A stretch of DNA of 8,024 nt from Chryseobacterium gleum (GCA_945877045.1 CAMCQW010000079.1:1-8024); one strand, 5' to 3'; shown: positions 1 through 6,978, counted from the stretch's first letter. Translations and numbers: made by a program. The notes: a model not told the origin generated them from the letters alone.

Positions 1-459
1 ATAGTTAATGGTTAACCACGTGGGTAAATCAATACCAAAACCGTGAATTAAATTGGTAAAATATCCACTCCATGAAAAAGCTATGTAAATATTTCCAATT
101 GAATACTCCATGAGTAAAGCCCATCCAATAATCCAAGCAAACAATTCACCAAAGGAAACATAGGCATACGTATAAGCACTTCCAGATACCGGAACTCGTG
201 CAGCAAATTCTGCGTAACACATGGCAGTAAATCCACACGCAATAGCGCAAATAACATACAACAAAACTACGCCAGGTCCTCCAGAAAAACAGGCATTACC
301 AATGGCGCTAAATGTTCCACCACCAATAATTGCAGCAACTCCAAAGAACGTAAGATCACGAACAGTTAATACTTTACTCAGGCCATGACCGTGGCCATCG
401 CCTTCATCATGCGCTGATACTGTAGCCGATTTTTTACGAAATAATGACCTGAAATCCAT
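1..459 (-). CDS. APC-superfamily amino acid permease, N-terminal part (gene runs off the window)
   Basis: This is an inner-membrane transporter of the amino acid-polyamine-organocation (APC) superfamily, probably moving an amino acid with H+ or by exchange; the substrate cannot be read from the fragment. The 153 visible codons start at ATG 457-459. After a hydrophilic N-terminus with a His/Asp/Gly-rich stretch (residues 17-26) comes TM1 (about 36-56) with the glycine-rich substrate-binding turn, here IGGGTF (45-50) where the family usually has IGAGIF. TM2 lies at about 63-82 and is followed by the typical YAEFAARVPVSGSAYTY loop (82-98). TM3 is at about 104-118 (FAWIIGWALLMEY) and TM4 begins near 121. 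The frame is open to the window edge, so roughly two thirds of a normal 450-500-residue permease is missing. The gene is divergent from uvrA. The family call is secure and the substrate is unknown. Confidence 0.93.
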   Translation of the reverse strand, partial: MDFRSLFRKKSATVSAHDEGDGHGHGLSKVLTVRDLTFFGVAAIIGGGTFSAIGNACFSGGPGVVLLYVICAIACGFTAMCYAEFAARVPVSGSAYTYAYVSFGELFAWIIGWALLMEYSIGNIYIAFSWSGYFTNLIHGFGIDLPTWLTINY

Positions 460-483
460 CTTGTAATTTTTTATTCGCTCTAA

Positions 484-503
484 AAGTATAAAAAAATATA
501 CTT
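484..503. promoter_or_regulatory. Inverted repeat in the permease/uvrA divergent region
   Basis: Perfect 7-bp arms AAGTATA (484-490) and TATACTT (497-503) are separated by six A residues. The dyad sits 25 bp upstream of the permease ATG and 40 bp upstream of the uvrA GTG. On the minus strand it contains TATATTTT (500 down to 493), one mismatch from the Bacteroidota -7 consensus TAnnTTTG, so it could be an operator overlapping the permease promoter or a hairpin in its leader. No regulator gene is visible nearby, and AT-rich dyads arise easily by chance. Confidence 0.35.
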
Positions 504-507
504 ACAC

Positions 508-538
508 TTCAAATTTTATCTTCAACTCGTACCTTTGC
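508..538 (+). promoter_or_regulatory. Candidate Bacteroidota-type promoter of uvrA
   Basis: TACCTTTGC at 530-538 matches the Bacteroidota -7 element TAnnTTTG(C). The trinucleotide 19 bp upstream (TTC, 508-510) is one mismatch from the -33 TTG. The -7 box ends only 5 bp before the GTG start, so transcription would begin at or next to the start codon, implying a leaderless or nearly leaderless mRNA. Confidence 0.6.
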
Positions 539-542
539 ACCG

Positions 543-3317
543 GTGAAAACAAAAATTGAAATAAAAGGAGCTAGGGTCCATAATTTAAAAAACATTGATT
601 TATCGATCAATCACAAAGAACTTACTGTAATCACAGGAGTTTCAGGTTCTGGCAAATCATCTTTAGCATTTGACACCATCTTTGCAGAAGGACAGCGAAG
701 ATTCATTGAAAGCATGTCATCCTACGCAAGGCAATTCCTTGGTAAATTAAATAAACCCGAAACGGATTATATAAAAGGTATAGCACCTAGTATTGCCATT
801 CAACAAAAAGTAATTACTAGTAATCCAAGGTCAACAGTTGGCACAACAACAGAAATATACGATTATCTAAAAATATTATTTGCACGAATTGGACTTACAA
901 TTTCGCCCATATCCAATCAACTTGTAAAAAAACATACCCCTCAAGATGTCTTACAAGCACTAAATAGCTATCCAGACAAACGGAAACTTGCGATTGTTTG
1001 TCCCATTATTGATTCGAGCCATTCAGGATCAGAAAAAAAAATACAATTACTTATAAATAAAGGATTTAATAGAATTTACTTAAATAATGAAATTAGCAAT
1101 TTATCAGCGCTAGAAAACAATCAAACTCCCTTAACTGATGGATTAATTGTGATTGATCGAATCGTTATAGAAACCGATAATTTCCAAAATGATGCACGTT
1201 ATATAGATTCCATTCAATTGGCTTTTCAAGAAGGAAAAGGATCTTGTGGGCTATTAGATATTGATAACAATACCATTAGTTGGTTCAATAATTTATTTGA
1301 ACTAGATGGAATGACATTTCAAGAACCCAGCATTCATTTTTTCACCTTTAACAACCCTTTTGGGGCCTGTAAAACATGTGAAGGATATGGAAAAGTGTTG
1401 GGAATTGATGAGAATTTAGTTTTTCCAAATAAGAGCTTAAGTATCTATGAAGATGCGATTGCCCCGTGGAAAGGGGAGATTATGGGAGAATACTTGCAAG
1501 CGCTAATATATAATGCGAAAAAATTCGATTTTCCAATCCATCGCCCAGTGAAAGAATTAACAGCTGAGGAATACAAGCTTCTATGGGATGGGAATACCTA
1601 CTTTATTGGTTTAAATAAATTCTTTAAATTCATTGAAAGTCAAGTATATAAAATTCAATACCGAGTCATGCTTTCGAGATATAGAGGTCAAACAGAATGT
1701 CCCGAATGCCTGGGCACACGATTACGTGGAGACACCTGTTATGTAAAAATTGAACAGTATTCGATACAAGATATCGTTCTTCTTCCGATAAGTCAATGTT
1801 ATGATTTCTTCTCTAATTTGACATTAAGCGATTCCGATAGGACAATTAGCAAACGCATATTACCTGAAATAATCCAACGATTAGGGTTTTTAAAAAATGT
1901 TGGTTTAGGCTATCTCACCTTAAACAGGGCGTCCAATACTTTATCTGGCGGAGAATCTCAACGAATTAATTTAGCCACAGCATTAGGAAGCAGTTTGGTG
2001 GGCACCATTTATGTCTTAGACGAGCCGTCTATTGGTCTGCACCCTATCGATACTCAACGGTTAATTTCTGTATTAAAAAACCTTACTGAATTAGGAAATA
2101 CAGTTCTAATTGTGGAACACGAAGAAGAAATAATGAGAGCTGCAGACTCCATCATTGATATCGGACCATATGCTGGTCAATTTGGTGGAGAAGTAGTCTT
2201 CCAAGGGACATTTAAAGAACTATCAAAGGCCAAAAATAGTTTGACAGCTGATTATTTAACACAAAAGAAAAGTATTCCACTTCCAACTAAACGAAGATTT
2301 TCAAACGACAAAATAAGTATAACAGGTGCCAGGAAAAATAATCTAAAGAACATTACTGTTGACATTCCTTTGAATTCTTTAGTGTGCGTTACAGGCGTTT
2401 CTGGCTCGGGGAAATCAACCCTTATAAAAGAAATTTTATACCCAGCTTTCCGGGCACATTTAGGTCTAACTAGCGCATTAAACATTGGATTTGACACCTT
2501 AACAGGCGATTTAAAGAAAATACAGAACATTGAATTTATAGATCAAAATCCAATAGGAAAATCATCCCGAAGTAATCCAATTACCTATGTAAAAGCCTTT
2601 GATGACATCCGTGAACTCTATGCCAACCAACCATTAGCCAAAATGCGTGCTTATAAACCGGGATTTTTCAGTTTTAATGTAGAAGGAGGACGTTGTGAAA
2701 TGTGCGAAGGAGAAGGGATAATCACCGTTGGTATGCAATTTATGGCAGACATTGAACTTCCCTGCGAAACCTGTAAGCGAAAGCGGTACAAGGCAGAAAC
2801 CTTAGAAGTAAGCTATCGTGGGATCAACATTCACGAATTACTTTCTATGAATATTACTGATGCCTATGAATTTTTTAATGCCGTTTTAGATAAAACTGAA
2901 CAGAAAATTGCCGCAAAAATTAAACCTTTAGTTGATATTGGTCTTGGGTATTTAAACGTCGGACAATCCTCTAGCACAATGAGTGGTGGTGAAGCACAAA
3001 GAATAAAATTAGCATCCTTTCTTTCAAAAGGTACAACCGCACCTACCCTATTCATTTTCGACGAACCTACCACCGGATTACATTTCTACGATATCGAAAA
3101 ACTACTGATAGCCTTCTACGCATTAATCAATAAAGGACATTCCATCCTTGTAATTGAACACAACATTGAAGTAATTAAATGCGCGGACTGGATCATTGAT
3201 TTAGGTCCAACGGGTGGTGAAGAAGGAGGGAATTTATTATTTGCTGGGACACCTGAAACACTCATTGCGTTAGAAAATAATTCAACAGGAAAATTTTTAA
3301 AAGAAAAAATTGGCTAA
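543..3317 (+). CDS. uvrA: UvrA, excinuclease ABC subunit A (Bacteroidota variant)
   Basis: UvrA is the DNA damage-recognition ATPase of nucleotide excision repair; as a dimer it loads UvrB at lesions. The protein has 924 residues, close to the usual 940, and both ABC ATPase modules are complete. Module I has Walker A GVSGSGKSS (32-40), signature LSGGESQR (467-474) and Walker B with D493/E494. Module II has Walker A GVSGSGKST (618-626), signature MSGGEAQR (813-820; Met replaces the usual Leu) and Walker B with D840/E841. The C-terminal zinc module is intact (C718, C721, C741, C744), and a CPEC pair is present at 386-389. The N-terminal zinc module keeps only C276 and C279: the first CxxC expected near 252-258 is replaced by FNNLFELDG. 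I recall this as a feature of a Bacteroidota UvrA subfamily. The start is GTG at 543, fixed by the conserved N-terminus (IKGARVHNLKNI) and the promoter just upstream. A second uvrA elsewhere in the genome is possible. Confidence 0.97.
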   Translation: MKTKIEIKGARVHNLKNIDLSINHKELTVITGVSGSGKSSLAFDTIFAEGQRRFIESMSSYARQFLGKLNKPETDYIKGIAPSIAIQQKVITSNPRSTVGTTTEIYDYLKILFARIGLTISPISNQLVKKHTPQDVLQALNSYPDKRKLAIVCPIIDSSHSGSEKKIQLLINKGFNRIYLNNEISNLSALENNQTPLTDGLIVIDRIVIETDNFQNDARYIDSIQLAFQEGKGSCGLLDIDNNTISWFNNLFELDGMTFQEPSIHFFTFNNPFGACKTCEGYGKVLGIDENLVFPNKSLSIYEDAIAPWKGEIMGEYLQALIYNAKKFDFPIHRPVKELTAEEYKLLWDGNTYFIGLNKFFKFIESQVYKIQYRVMLSRYRGQTECPECLGTRLRGDTCYVKIEQYSIQDIVLLPISQCYDFFSNLTLSDSDRTISKRILPEIIQRLGFLKNVGLGYLTLNRASNTLSGGESQRINLATALGSSLVGTIYVLDEPSIGLHPIDTQRLISVLKNLTELGNTVLIVEHEEEIMRAADSIIDIGPYAGQFGGEVVFQGTFKELSKAKNSLTADYLTQKKSIPLPTKRRFSNDKISITGARKNNLKNITVDIPLNSLVCVTGVSGSGKSTLIKEILYPAFRAHLGLTSALNIGFDTLTGDLKKIQNIEFIDQNPIGKSSRSNPITYVKAFDDIRELYANQPLAKMRAYKPGFFSFNVEGGRCEMCEGEGIITVGMQFMADIELPCETCKRKRYKAETLEVSYRGINIHELLSMNITDAYEFFNAVLDKTEQKIAAKIKPLVDIGLGYLNVGQSSSTMSGGEAQRIKLASFLSKGTTAPTLFIFDEPTTGLHFYDIEKLLIAFYALINKGHSILVIEHNIEVIKCADWIIDLGPTGGEEGGNLLFAGTPETLIALENNSTGKFLKEKIG

Positions 3318-3365
3318 GCCTGCATCCAAGTAAGCATCGAATTATTAATAATCGATTGGAATTCC

Positions 3366-3373
3366 TATTTTTG
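3366..3373 (+). promoter_or_regulatory. Candidate -7 promoter element of cmk
   Basis: TATTTTTG matches the Bacteroidota -7 consensus TAnnTTTG and ends 17 bp before the TTG start of cmk. It lies in the 73-bp uvrA-cmk gap. No good -33 TTG is found 19-21 bp upstream, so the promoter may be weak, or cmk may also be read from uvrA. Confidence 0.45.
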
Positions 3374-3390
3374 AACTTCAAATAAAGCCA

Positions 3391-4083
3391 TTGAAAAAAC
3401 TCACTATTGCTATTGACGGATTTTCTTCCTGCGGAAAAAGTACACTCGCTAGAGATCTAGCGAAAGAATTGAACTACATTTTCGTTGATTCAGGTGCAAT
3501 GTATAGAGGAATTGCCTATTTCGCACTGCAAAACAAGCTGATTTTCGATGGCGTTGCCAATACAGAACTCTTGATTAATCGATTAGATGAAATCAACCTT
3601 GAATTTGTTTATAACAAAGAAAAATTCGAAAGCGATCTGCTCTTAAATGGTGTGAATATTTCAACTGAAATTAGAAAGCCTGACGTAGCAGCCGTTGTAT
3701 CAAAAATTGCTGTCTTGAAAGAGGTGCGCAGCAAACTGGTAAAAACACAACAAAAACTAGGTGAATTTGGTGGAATTATTATGGATGGAAGAGACATAGG
3801 GACAATCGTTTTTCCAAAAGCAGATATTAAACTATTTGTCACCGCAGATCCCAAAATAAGAGCTGAAAGAAGATTCAAAGAACTTCTGGTAAATGACCTA
3901 GAAACCTCGTTGGAGGACATTGCAGCTAACCTAAATGAACGCGATTTAATTGATACAACAAGAGAAATTAGTCCTTTAATAAAAGCGGAAGATGCCATCG
4001 AACTTGACAATTCCAATCTATCAAGAGAAAGTCAATTGCAATTTGTACTAGATCTCATCAAAAAACGATTTAATACGCTATGA
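3391..4083 (+). CDS. cmk: Cytidylate kinase (CMP/dCMP kinase)
   Basis: This cytoplasmic enzyme transfers phosphate from ATP to CMP or dCMP, giving CDP/dCDP for RNA, DNA and phospholipid synthesis. The 230 residues match the normal length of bacterial Cmk. Visible motifs are the P-loop GFSSCGKST (10-18), the CMP-binding DSGAMYRG (33-40, family DTGAMYR), MDGRDIGT (131-138), the LID-region RAERRF (157-162) and the closing RDLIDTTREISPL (184-196) with its conserved Arg, Asp and Pro-Leu. The start is TTG at 3391: it gives the standard N-terminus (MKKLTIAIDG), and no in-frame ATG or GTG lies between it and the promoter. There is no clear Shine-Dalgarno sequence. The stop codon overlaps the start of the next gene (ATGA at 4080-4083), suggesting translational coupling. 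Confidence 0.97.
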   Translation: MKKLTIAIDGFSSCGKSTLARDLAKELNYIFVDSGAMYRGIAYFALQNKLIFDGVANTELLINRLDEINLEFVYNKEKFESDLLLNGVNISTEIRKPDVAAVVSKIAVLKEVRSKLVKTQQKLGEFGGIIMDGRDIGTIVFPKADIKLFVTADPKIRAERRFKELLVNDLETSLEDIAANLNERDLIDTTREISPLIKAEDAIELDNSNLSRESQLQFVLDLIKKRFNTL

Positions 4084-4871
4084 AAGGCATGAATACACTT
4101 ATGAAATTGAGCAGTTTACTACTCCTAATTCCCATGCTCCTATTCCTTTTTTCTTGCAAAGAAGAAATCGAAAAAGAAGTTGTTTCAGTAAATGAACTAC
4201 CTCAAGACAACGGTGATCTTTCTACCTATGCAAAGAGGCACATTGAATCAGCACTGCGAATTCCCGCCACAGAAAAATACACCTTAAGCATCTTAAAAAA
4301 CAACTTAGATGGAGACGACAAGGAAGATGCCGTTATTTTAGTGAATCGTTATCAATTTGCGATGGATGAAGCTATGAAATCCCCCAATCCAGCAAAGAAA
4401 GCTGAATTAGGATTTATGGGGAACTACAATTACTTTTTCTATTTCGACGGTGGTCTCAACTTAATTTCTCCACCACTTGCTATTCCTTCTTCACCGATGC
4501 TACCATTAAAAGTTAGTTTTGAAAACATCACATCTTCCTCCTATAAAGACATTCTGATTGATTTTAGAATACGAAATGCCAGCTATAAAGATTTCTATAC
4601 CATTTCAAACCATACACCGCTTAGAATCTTTCAATGGAAAAACTTTGACGGTTTAGGAACTTCAGAAAACGAATGTTTTGTATTTGATTATGCGCAAGGT
4701 TCTTATTGCGAATCAAAAGACATACTTATTAAAAAAGGAGTGTTAGGTACCATTCCAAAGAATGCGGATTTATTCATCTATGAGCCAACAATCACTGCAG
4801 TAAAAAAGCAAGAAACACTTTTTAACTTCTTTTATCTACCCAAAACAGGTAAATACGTTACTAAAAAATAA
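4080..4871 (+). CDS. Putative lipoprotein of unknown function, coupled to cmk
   Basis: I do not recognise the family. The 263-residue protein begins with a lipoprotein signal peptide: a hydrophobic run at about 10-24 and the lipobox LFSC with the acylated Cys at 26. Residues after the Cys are charged (KEEIEKE), which can favour export to the outer-membrane surface in Bacteroidota. The mature part is globular with no membrane segments. It contains an acidic loop, NNLDGDDKEDAVI (74-86), resembling the DxDxxxD calcium-binding turns of FG-GAP-type repeats, followed by many aromatic residues (GNYNYFFYFDGG). ATG 4080 overlaps the cmk stop by 4 bp; ATGs at 4089 and 4101 would also leave a usable signal peptide, so the exact start is uncertain. 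The last 14 bp of the gene, including the stop, lie inside the direct repeat that begins at 4858. Confidence 0.85.
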   Translation: MKGMNTLMKLSSLLLLIPMLLFLFSCKEEIEKEVVSVNELPQDNGDLSTYAKRHIESALRIPATEKYTLSILKNNLDGDDKEDAVILVNRYQFAMDEAMKSPNPAKKAELGFMGNYNYFFYFDGGLNLISPPLAIPSSPMLPLKVSFENITSSSYKDILIDFRIRNASYKDFYTISNHTPLRIFQWKNFDGLGTSENECFVFDYAQGSYCESKDILIKKGVLGTIPKNADLFIYEPTITAVKKQETLFNFFYLPKTGKYVTKK

Positions 4872-4956
4872 GGGGTGTAGCGGGCAATGCAGCTTCTATA
4901 TTTGCAACATAGTTTCGTCCATTTGAAGAAATTATAGTGCTATTTGTTTTTTATTC
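4858..4956 (+). repeat. Intergenic direct repeat, copy 1 (99 bp)
   Basis: This copy matches 6979-7076 over its full length with a size difference of 1 bp. By eye, the left block (4858-4893) is 33/36 identical and contains the GC-rich core GGGGTG-AGCGGGCAA-GCAGC. The right block (4929-4956) is 25/28 identical and ends in ATTTGTTTTTTATTC. The middle 35 bp is only about half identical. Weaker similarity (14/20) extends left to 4840, into the lipoprotein gene. The stop codon of that gene (TAA 4869-4871) is inside the repeat. The copy ends 26 bp before the pLGIC start codon. No terminal inverted repeats or target-site duplication are evident. Confidence 0.85.
4875..4904 (+). promoter_or_regulatory. 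Candidate promoter inside repeat copy 1, driving the pLGIC operon
   Basis: TATATTTGC at 4897-4905 is a perfect Bacteroidota -7 element. GTG at 4875-4877, one mismatch from the -33 TTG, lies exactly 19 bp upstream. The predicted leader to the ATG at 4983 is about 70 nt and contains the conserved right block of the repeat. Confidence 0.5.
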
Positions 4957-4982
4957 GTAATTTTATACAAGCAAATAATGAA

Positions 4983-5915
4983 ATGAAATATTTAATTTTA
5001 GTTATATTTCTTCATACGTTAAATGTTTCTGTTGGTCAAACAGATGATAAAAAACAAGAAGTAACTTTCGGTACTTACATAGAGTCTGTTCATGGTATTG
5101 ATTTTGTTAATGGTAAGTACGAAATTGTTTTTTGGATTTGGATTAATTCAAAGGATGGTATTTTTAAACCTGAAGATGAAATTGATATTAGTCATTCTAT
5201 TAGCACTCAATTTTCAAACGTTTTTATTGACTCGAGCAAAACTGGTATGTACCACATTGAATGTAAAGTAAGTGCTACTATTTTGAACTTTTTTAATGTT
5301 TCAAATTTTCCTTTTGACAAGCAAAAATTAACCTTAAATATTGAGTTTGCAAATTATTCTACCAATGATCTTAACATAATTTTGGATAAAGAACATTCCC
5401 AAATTATACCTGAATATATTGAGGGGTGGAAAACCAAAACAAAGTTTTATAAAAAATCAATCAATTACGGGTCAAATTTCGGCAGTTTAACTTCCAAAGA
5501 ATCGATTTCATATCCAACCGTTTGTCTTGATATGAATATAAGTAGAAATGCTATGAATTTATACTTTAAATTATTTCTAACTCTATTACTAGCCTTCATT
5601 CTTGCATTAACTAGTCTTTTATACCCTAATGAAAATTCAGAGGAAAAGATTGGATTAATCGTAGGATCTTTATTTACTACCGTTGGTAACAAATACGTTA
5701 CTGATGGTATTTTACCCATTCAAAATTCCTTGAATTTATCTGATAAATTACACTTTCTTACTATTTTAGTGATTACACTTATTGCAGCTTTTGCTATAAT
5801 CGAGCAAAGAATGAAACTTCCCAATAATACTAAAAATGATTTTATAGGTATGATGATTTTATCATTTTTATTTTTTGGTGGGTTTCTGTTTTTCACTTTT
5901 GAAGCTATGAATTAG
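4983..5915 (+). CDS. Prokaryotic pentameric ligand-gated ion channel (pLGIC, GLIC/ELIC type)
   Basis: This is a homologue of the Cys-loop receptors: a pentameric inner-membrane channel with a periplasmic ligand-sensing domain. In 310 residues it shows a signal peptide (about 1-19), a β-sandwich domain (27-187) with the β1-β2 region VTFGTYIESVHGID…FWIWIN, and the hallmark FPFDKQ (109-114) of the Pro/Cys loop. The loop lacks the disulphide, as in bacterial members. Four membrane helices follow: M1 (about 194-214), M2 (220-241), M3 (256-273) and M4 (287-306). From memory of GLIC, M2 aligns without gaps: Glu at -2' (E220) and the M2-M3 Pro (P245) are kept, 9' is F231, and 2', 6' and 13' are Gly. 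The -2' Glu suggests cation selectivity. The start is ATG 4983, because it begins the signal peptide; the frame continues 13 codons upstream to a TTG in the repeat, which would spoil the signal peptide. The ligand is unknown. Confidence 0.85.
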   Translation: MKYLILVIFLHTLNVSVGQTDDKKQEVTFGTYIESVHGIDFVNGKYEIVFWIWINSKDGIFKPEDEIDISHSISTQFSNVFIDSSKTGMYHIECKVSATILNFFNVSNFPFDKQKLTLNIEFANYSTNDLNIILDKEHSQIIPEYIEGWKTKTKFYKKSINYGSNFGSLTSKESISYPTVCLDMNISRNAMNLYFKLFLTLLLAFILALTSLLYPNENSEEKIGLIVGSLFTTVGNKYVTDGILPIQNSLNLSDKLHFLTILVITLIAAFAIIEQRMKLPNNTKNDFIGMMILSFLFFGGFLFFTFEAMN

Positions 5916-5916
5916 C

Positions 5917-6906
5917 ATGCATAATATTCCAAGTAGAAATAAAAGTATAGATGTAATTCGGGGGGTGGCGATTGTAATCATGTTTTATGCCCACCTTCTA
6001 CCCCATTTTACAGGATTTGAACTATCTATTTTTGAGAGAATTACATCATCTCTTGCGGCTCCCATATTCTTATTTTTAGTTGGTTATAATTTTAGTATTA
6101 CTACTAGTTTTGCGAGTCTTTTAAAGAGGGTTTTAATTATTTTTATATTCGCATCCCTAATTGATGTTTTTATTTGGAATGTTTACCCTTTTTATTCATT
6201 TGATGTACTTTATACAATAGGGATTTCTCTTATCTTACTTTTCATGATGAAAAAATGGGATAAAAAGTTAAGGCTCGTTATTTTAGTTTCTCTTGTATTA
6301 TCAGTTATTTTAATCGATAATTTTAATCTATATCGGGTTTCTATAGACGAACCCTATTTAGGAGAAAAATATTCGATTACAGGTGTTTTTTATAATTTAT
6401 TTATTGGTGGTTGGTTCCCCATTTTACCTTGGCTTTTTTTCCCATTAGCAGGAAATTTATTCAAAAACATTAACTTAAATAACACAGTGGTTAAGATTGT
6501 CTCGTTAGTATTATTTACATCTCTATTTTCATTGTTTTGCGTTCTCAATTATAATTTTAACCTAAGACCTTTTGCAGTAGAAATATTTTATCCTGCTAAC
6601 ATTATTTATTTTCCGATAGCTATATTTTTCATAGCTTTATTAATGTCCTGGAAATCAATATTGGAGACAAAAGTTTTGAATTTTCTTTCCATTTTCGGAA
6701 AGTTAAGTTTGTTCCTTTATTTCTCACATTTATTTTTGTATCATTTACTTGCTGATCGTCTAATAAAGATAATTCCAAGTAAGTTGATTGTTTTCGCTAT
6801 ATTTTTATGTTTTAATTTTTTAATTGGCTTTCTCATTGAGTACTATAAAAGGAAATGGGTGTTTTATAATAAATCTGAATTCGTTAAGATTATACTTGGG
6901 AAATAA
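5917..6906 (+). CDS. Membrane acyltransferase, HGSNAT/DUF1624-like
   Basis: This polytopic inner-membrane protein of 329 residues has about nine or ten hydrophobic helices. It resembles the heparan-α-glucosaminide N-acetyltransferase catalytic family (HGSNAT_cat/DUF1624) and, more distantly, acyltransferase-3 and YeiB/DUF418 proteins, which move acyl groups across the membrane to sugars or other envelope substrates. Supporting motifs are the N-terminal SIDVIRGVAIVIMFYAH (10-26) with D12, R15, G16 and the candidate catalytic His26; DVLYTIGISLILL (96-108); GGWFPILPWLFFPLAG (164-179); and the C-terminal GKLSLFLYFSH (261-271) with H271. The ATG lies 1 bp after the pLGIC stop, so the two genes are almost certainly co-transcribed and probably translationally coupled. 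Both share a T-rich coding strand and low GC (14/60 and 16/60 in two lines counted by hand). The acyl acceptor is unknown; membership in this broad superfamily is surer than the subfamily. Confidence 0.8.
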   Translation: MHNIPSRNKSIDVIRGVAIVIMFYAHLLPHFTGFELSIFERITSSLAAPIFLFLVGYNFSITTSFASLLKRVLIIFIFASLIDVFIWNVYPFYSFDVLYTIGISLILLFMMKKWDKKLRLVILVSLVLSVILIDNFNLYRVSIDEPYLGEKYSITGVFYNLFIGGWFPILPWLFFPLAGNLFKNINLNNTVVKIVSLVLFTSLFSLFCVLNYNFNLRPFAVEIFYPANIIYFPIAIFFIALLMSWKSILETKVLNFLSIFGKLSLFLYFSHLFLYHLLADRLIKIIPSKLIVFAIFLCFNFLIGFLIEYYKRKWVFYNKSEFVKIILGK

Positions 6907-6912
6907 CCCCAA
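6896..6912 (+). terminator. Weak hairpin at the end of the acyltransferase gene
   Basis: TTGGG (6896-6900) can pair with CCCAA (6908-6912) around a 7-nt loop that contains the stop codon. The following sequence (CTTTACATGTTATTTC) is only moderately T-rich, so termination here is doubtful. The rest of the gap up to the next repeat (6913-6978) shows nothing else recognisable. Confidence 0.25.
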
Positions 6913-6978
6913 CTTTACATGTTATTTCACATTTACAAGTCTTACAAATCCAAACACGAACCAAAATAGACAAATGTC

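Noticed and set aside
2252..2530. Minus-strand open frame of 92 codons inside uvrA
   Set aside because: It lies wholly opposite a strongly conserved ATPase domain and resembles no protein family; it is a shadow of the uvrA codons. The same applies to the minus-strand frames at 2864-3073, 3609-4016 and 5465-5719.
3312..3320. GGCTAAGCC at the uvrA stop codon as a terminator
   Set aside because: The arms leave a one-base loop and no T-run follows.
3336..3356. AT-rich palindrome and ATCGA/TCGAT dyad in the uvrA-cmk gap as a terminator or operator
   Set aside because: The stem is short and interrupted, there is no T-tract, and palindromes of this kind are expected in AT-rich intergenic DNA.
4858..4956. 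Integron attC site
   Set aside because: I found no GTTRRRY/RYYYAAC core pair in either copy, and there is no strong palindromic fold.
4944..4982. In-frame upstream TTG start of the pLGIC gene
   Set aside because: It would add 13 residues (MFFIRNFIQANNE) before a clear signal peptide. The same frame, also starting MFFI, precedes the small lipoprotein (TTG 7064) simply because both derive from the TTGTTTTTTATT of the repeat.
4978..4986. ATG at 4978, just before the pLGIC start
   Set aside because: It is out of frame and stops after two codons (ATG AAA TGA).
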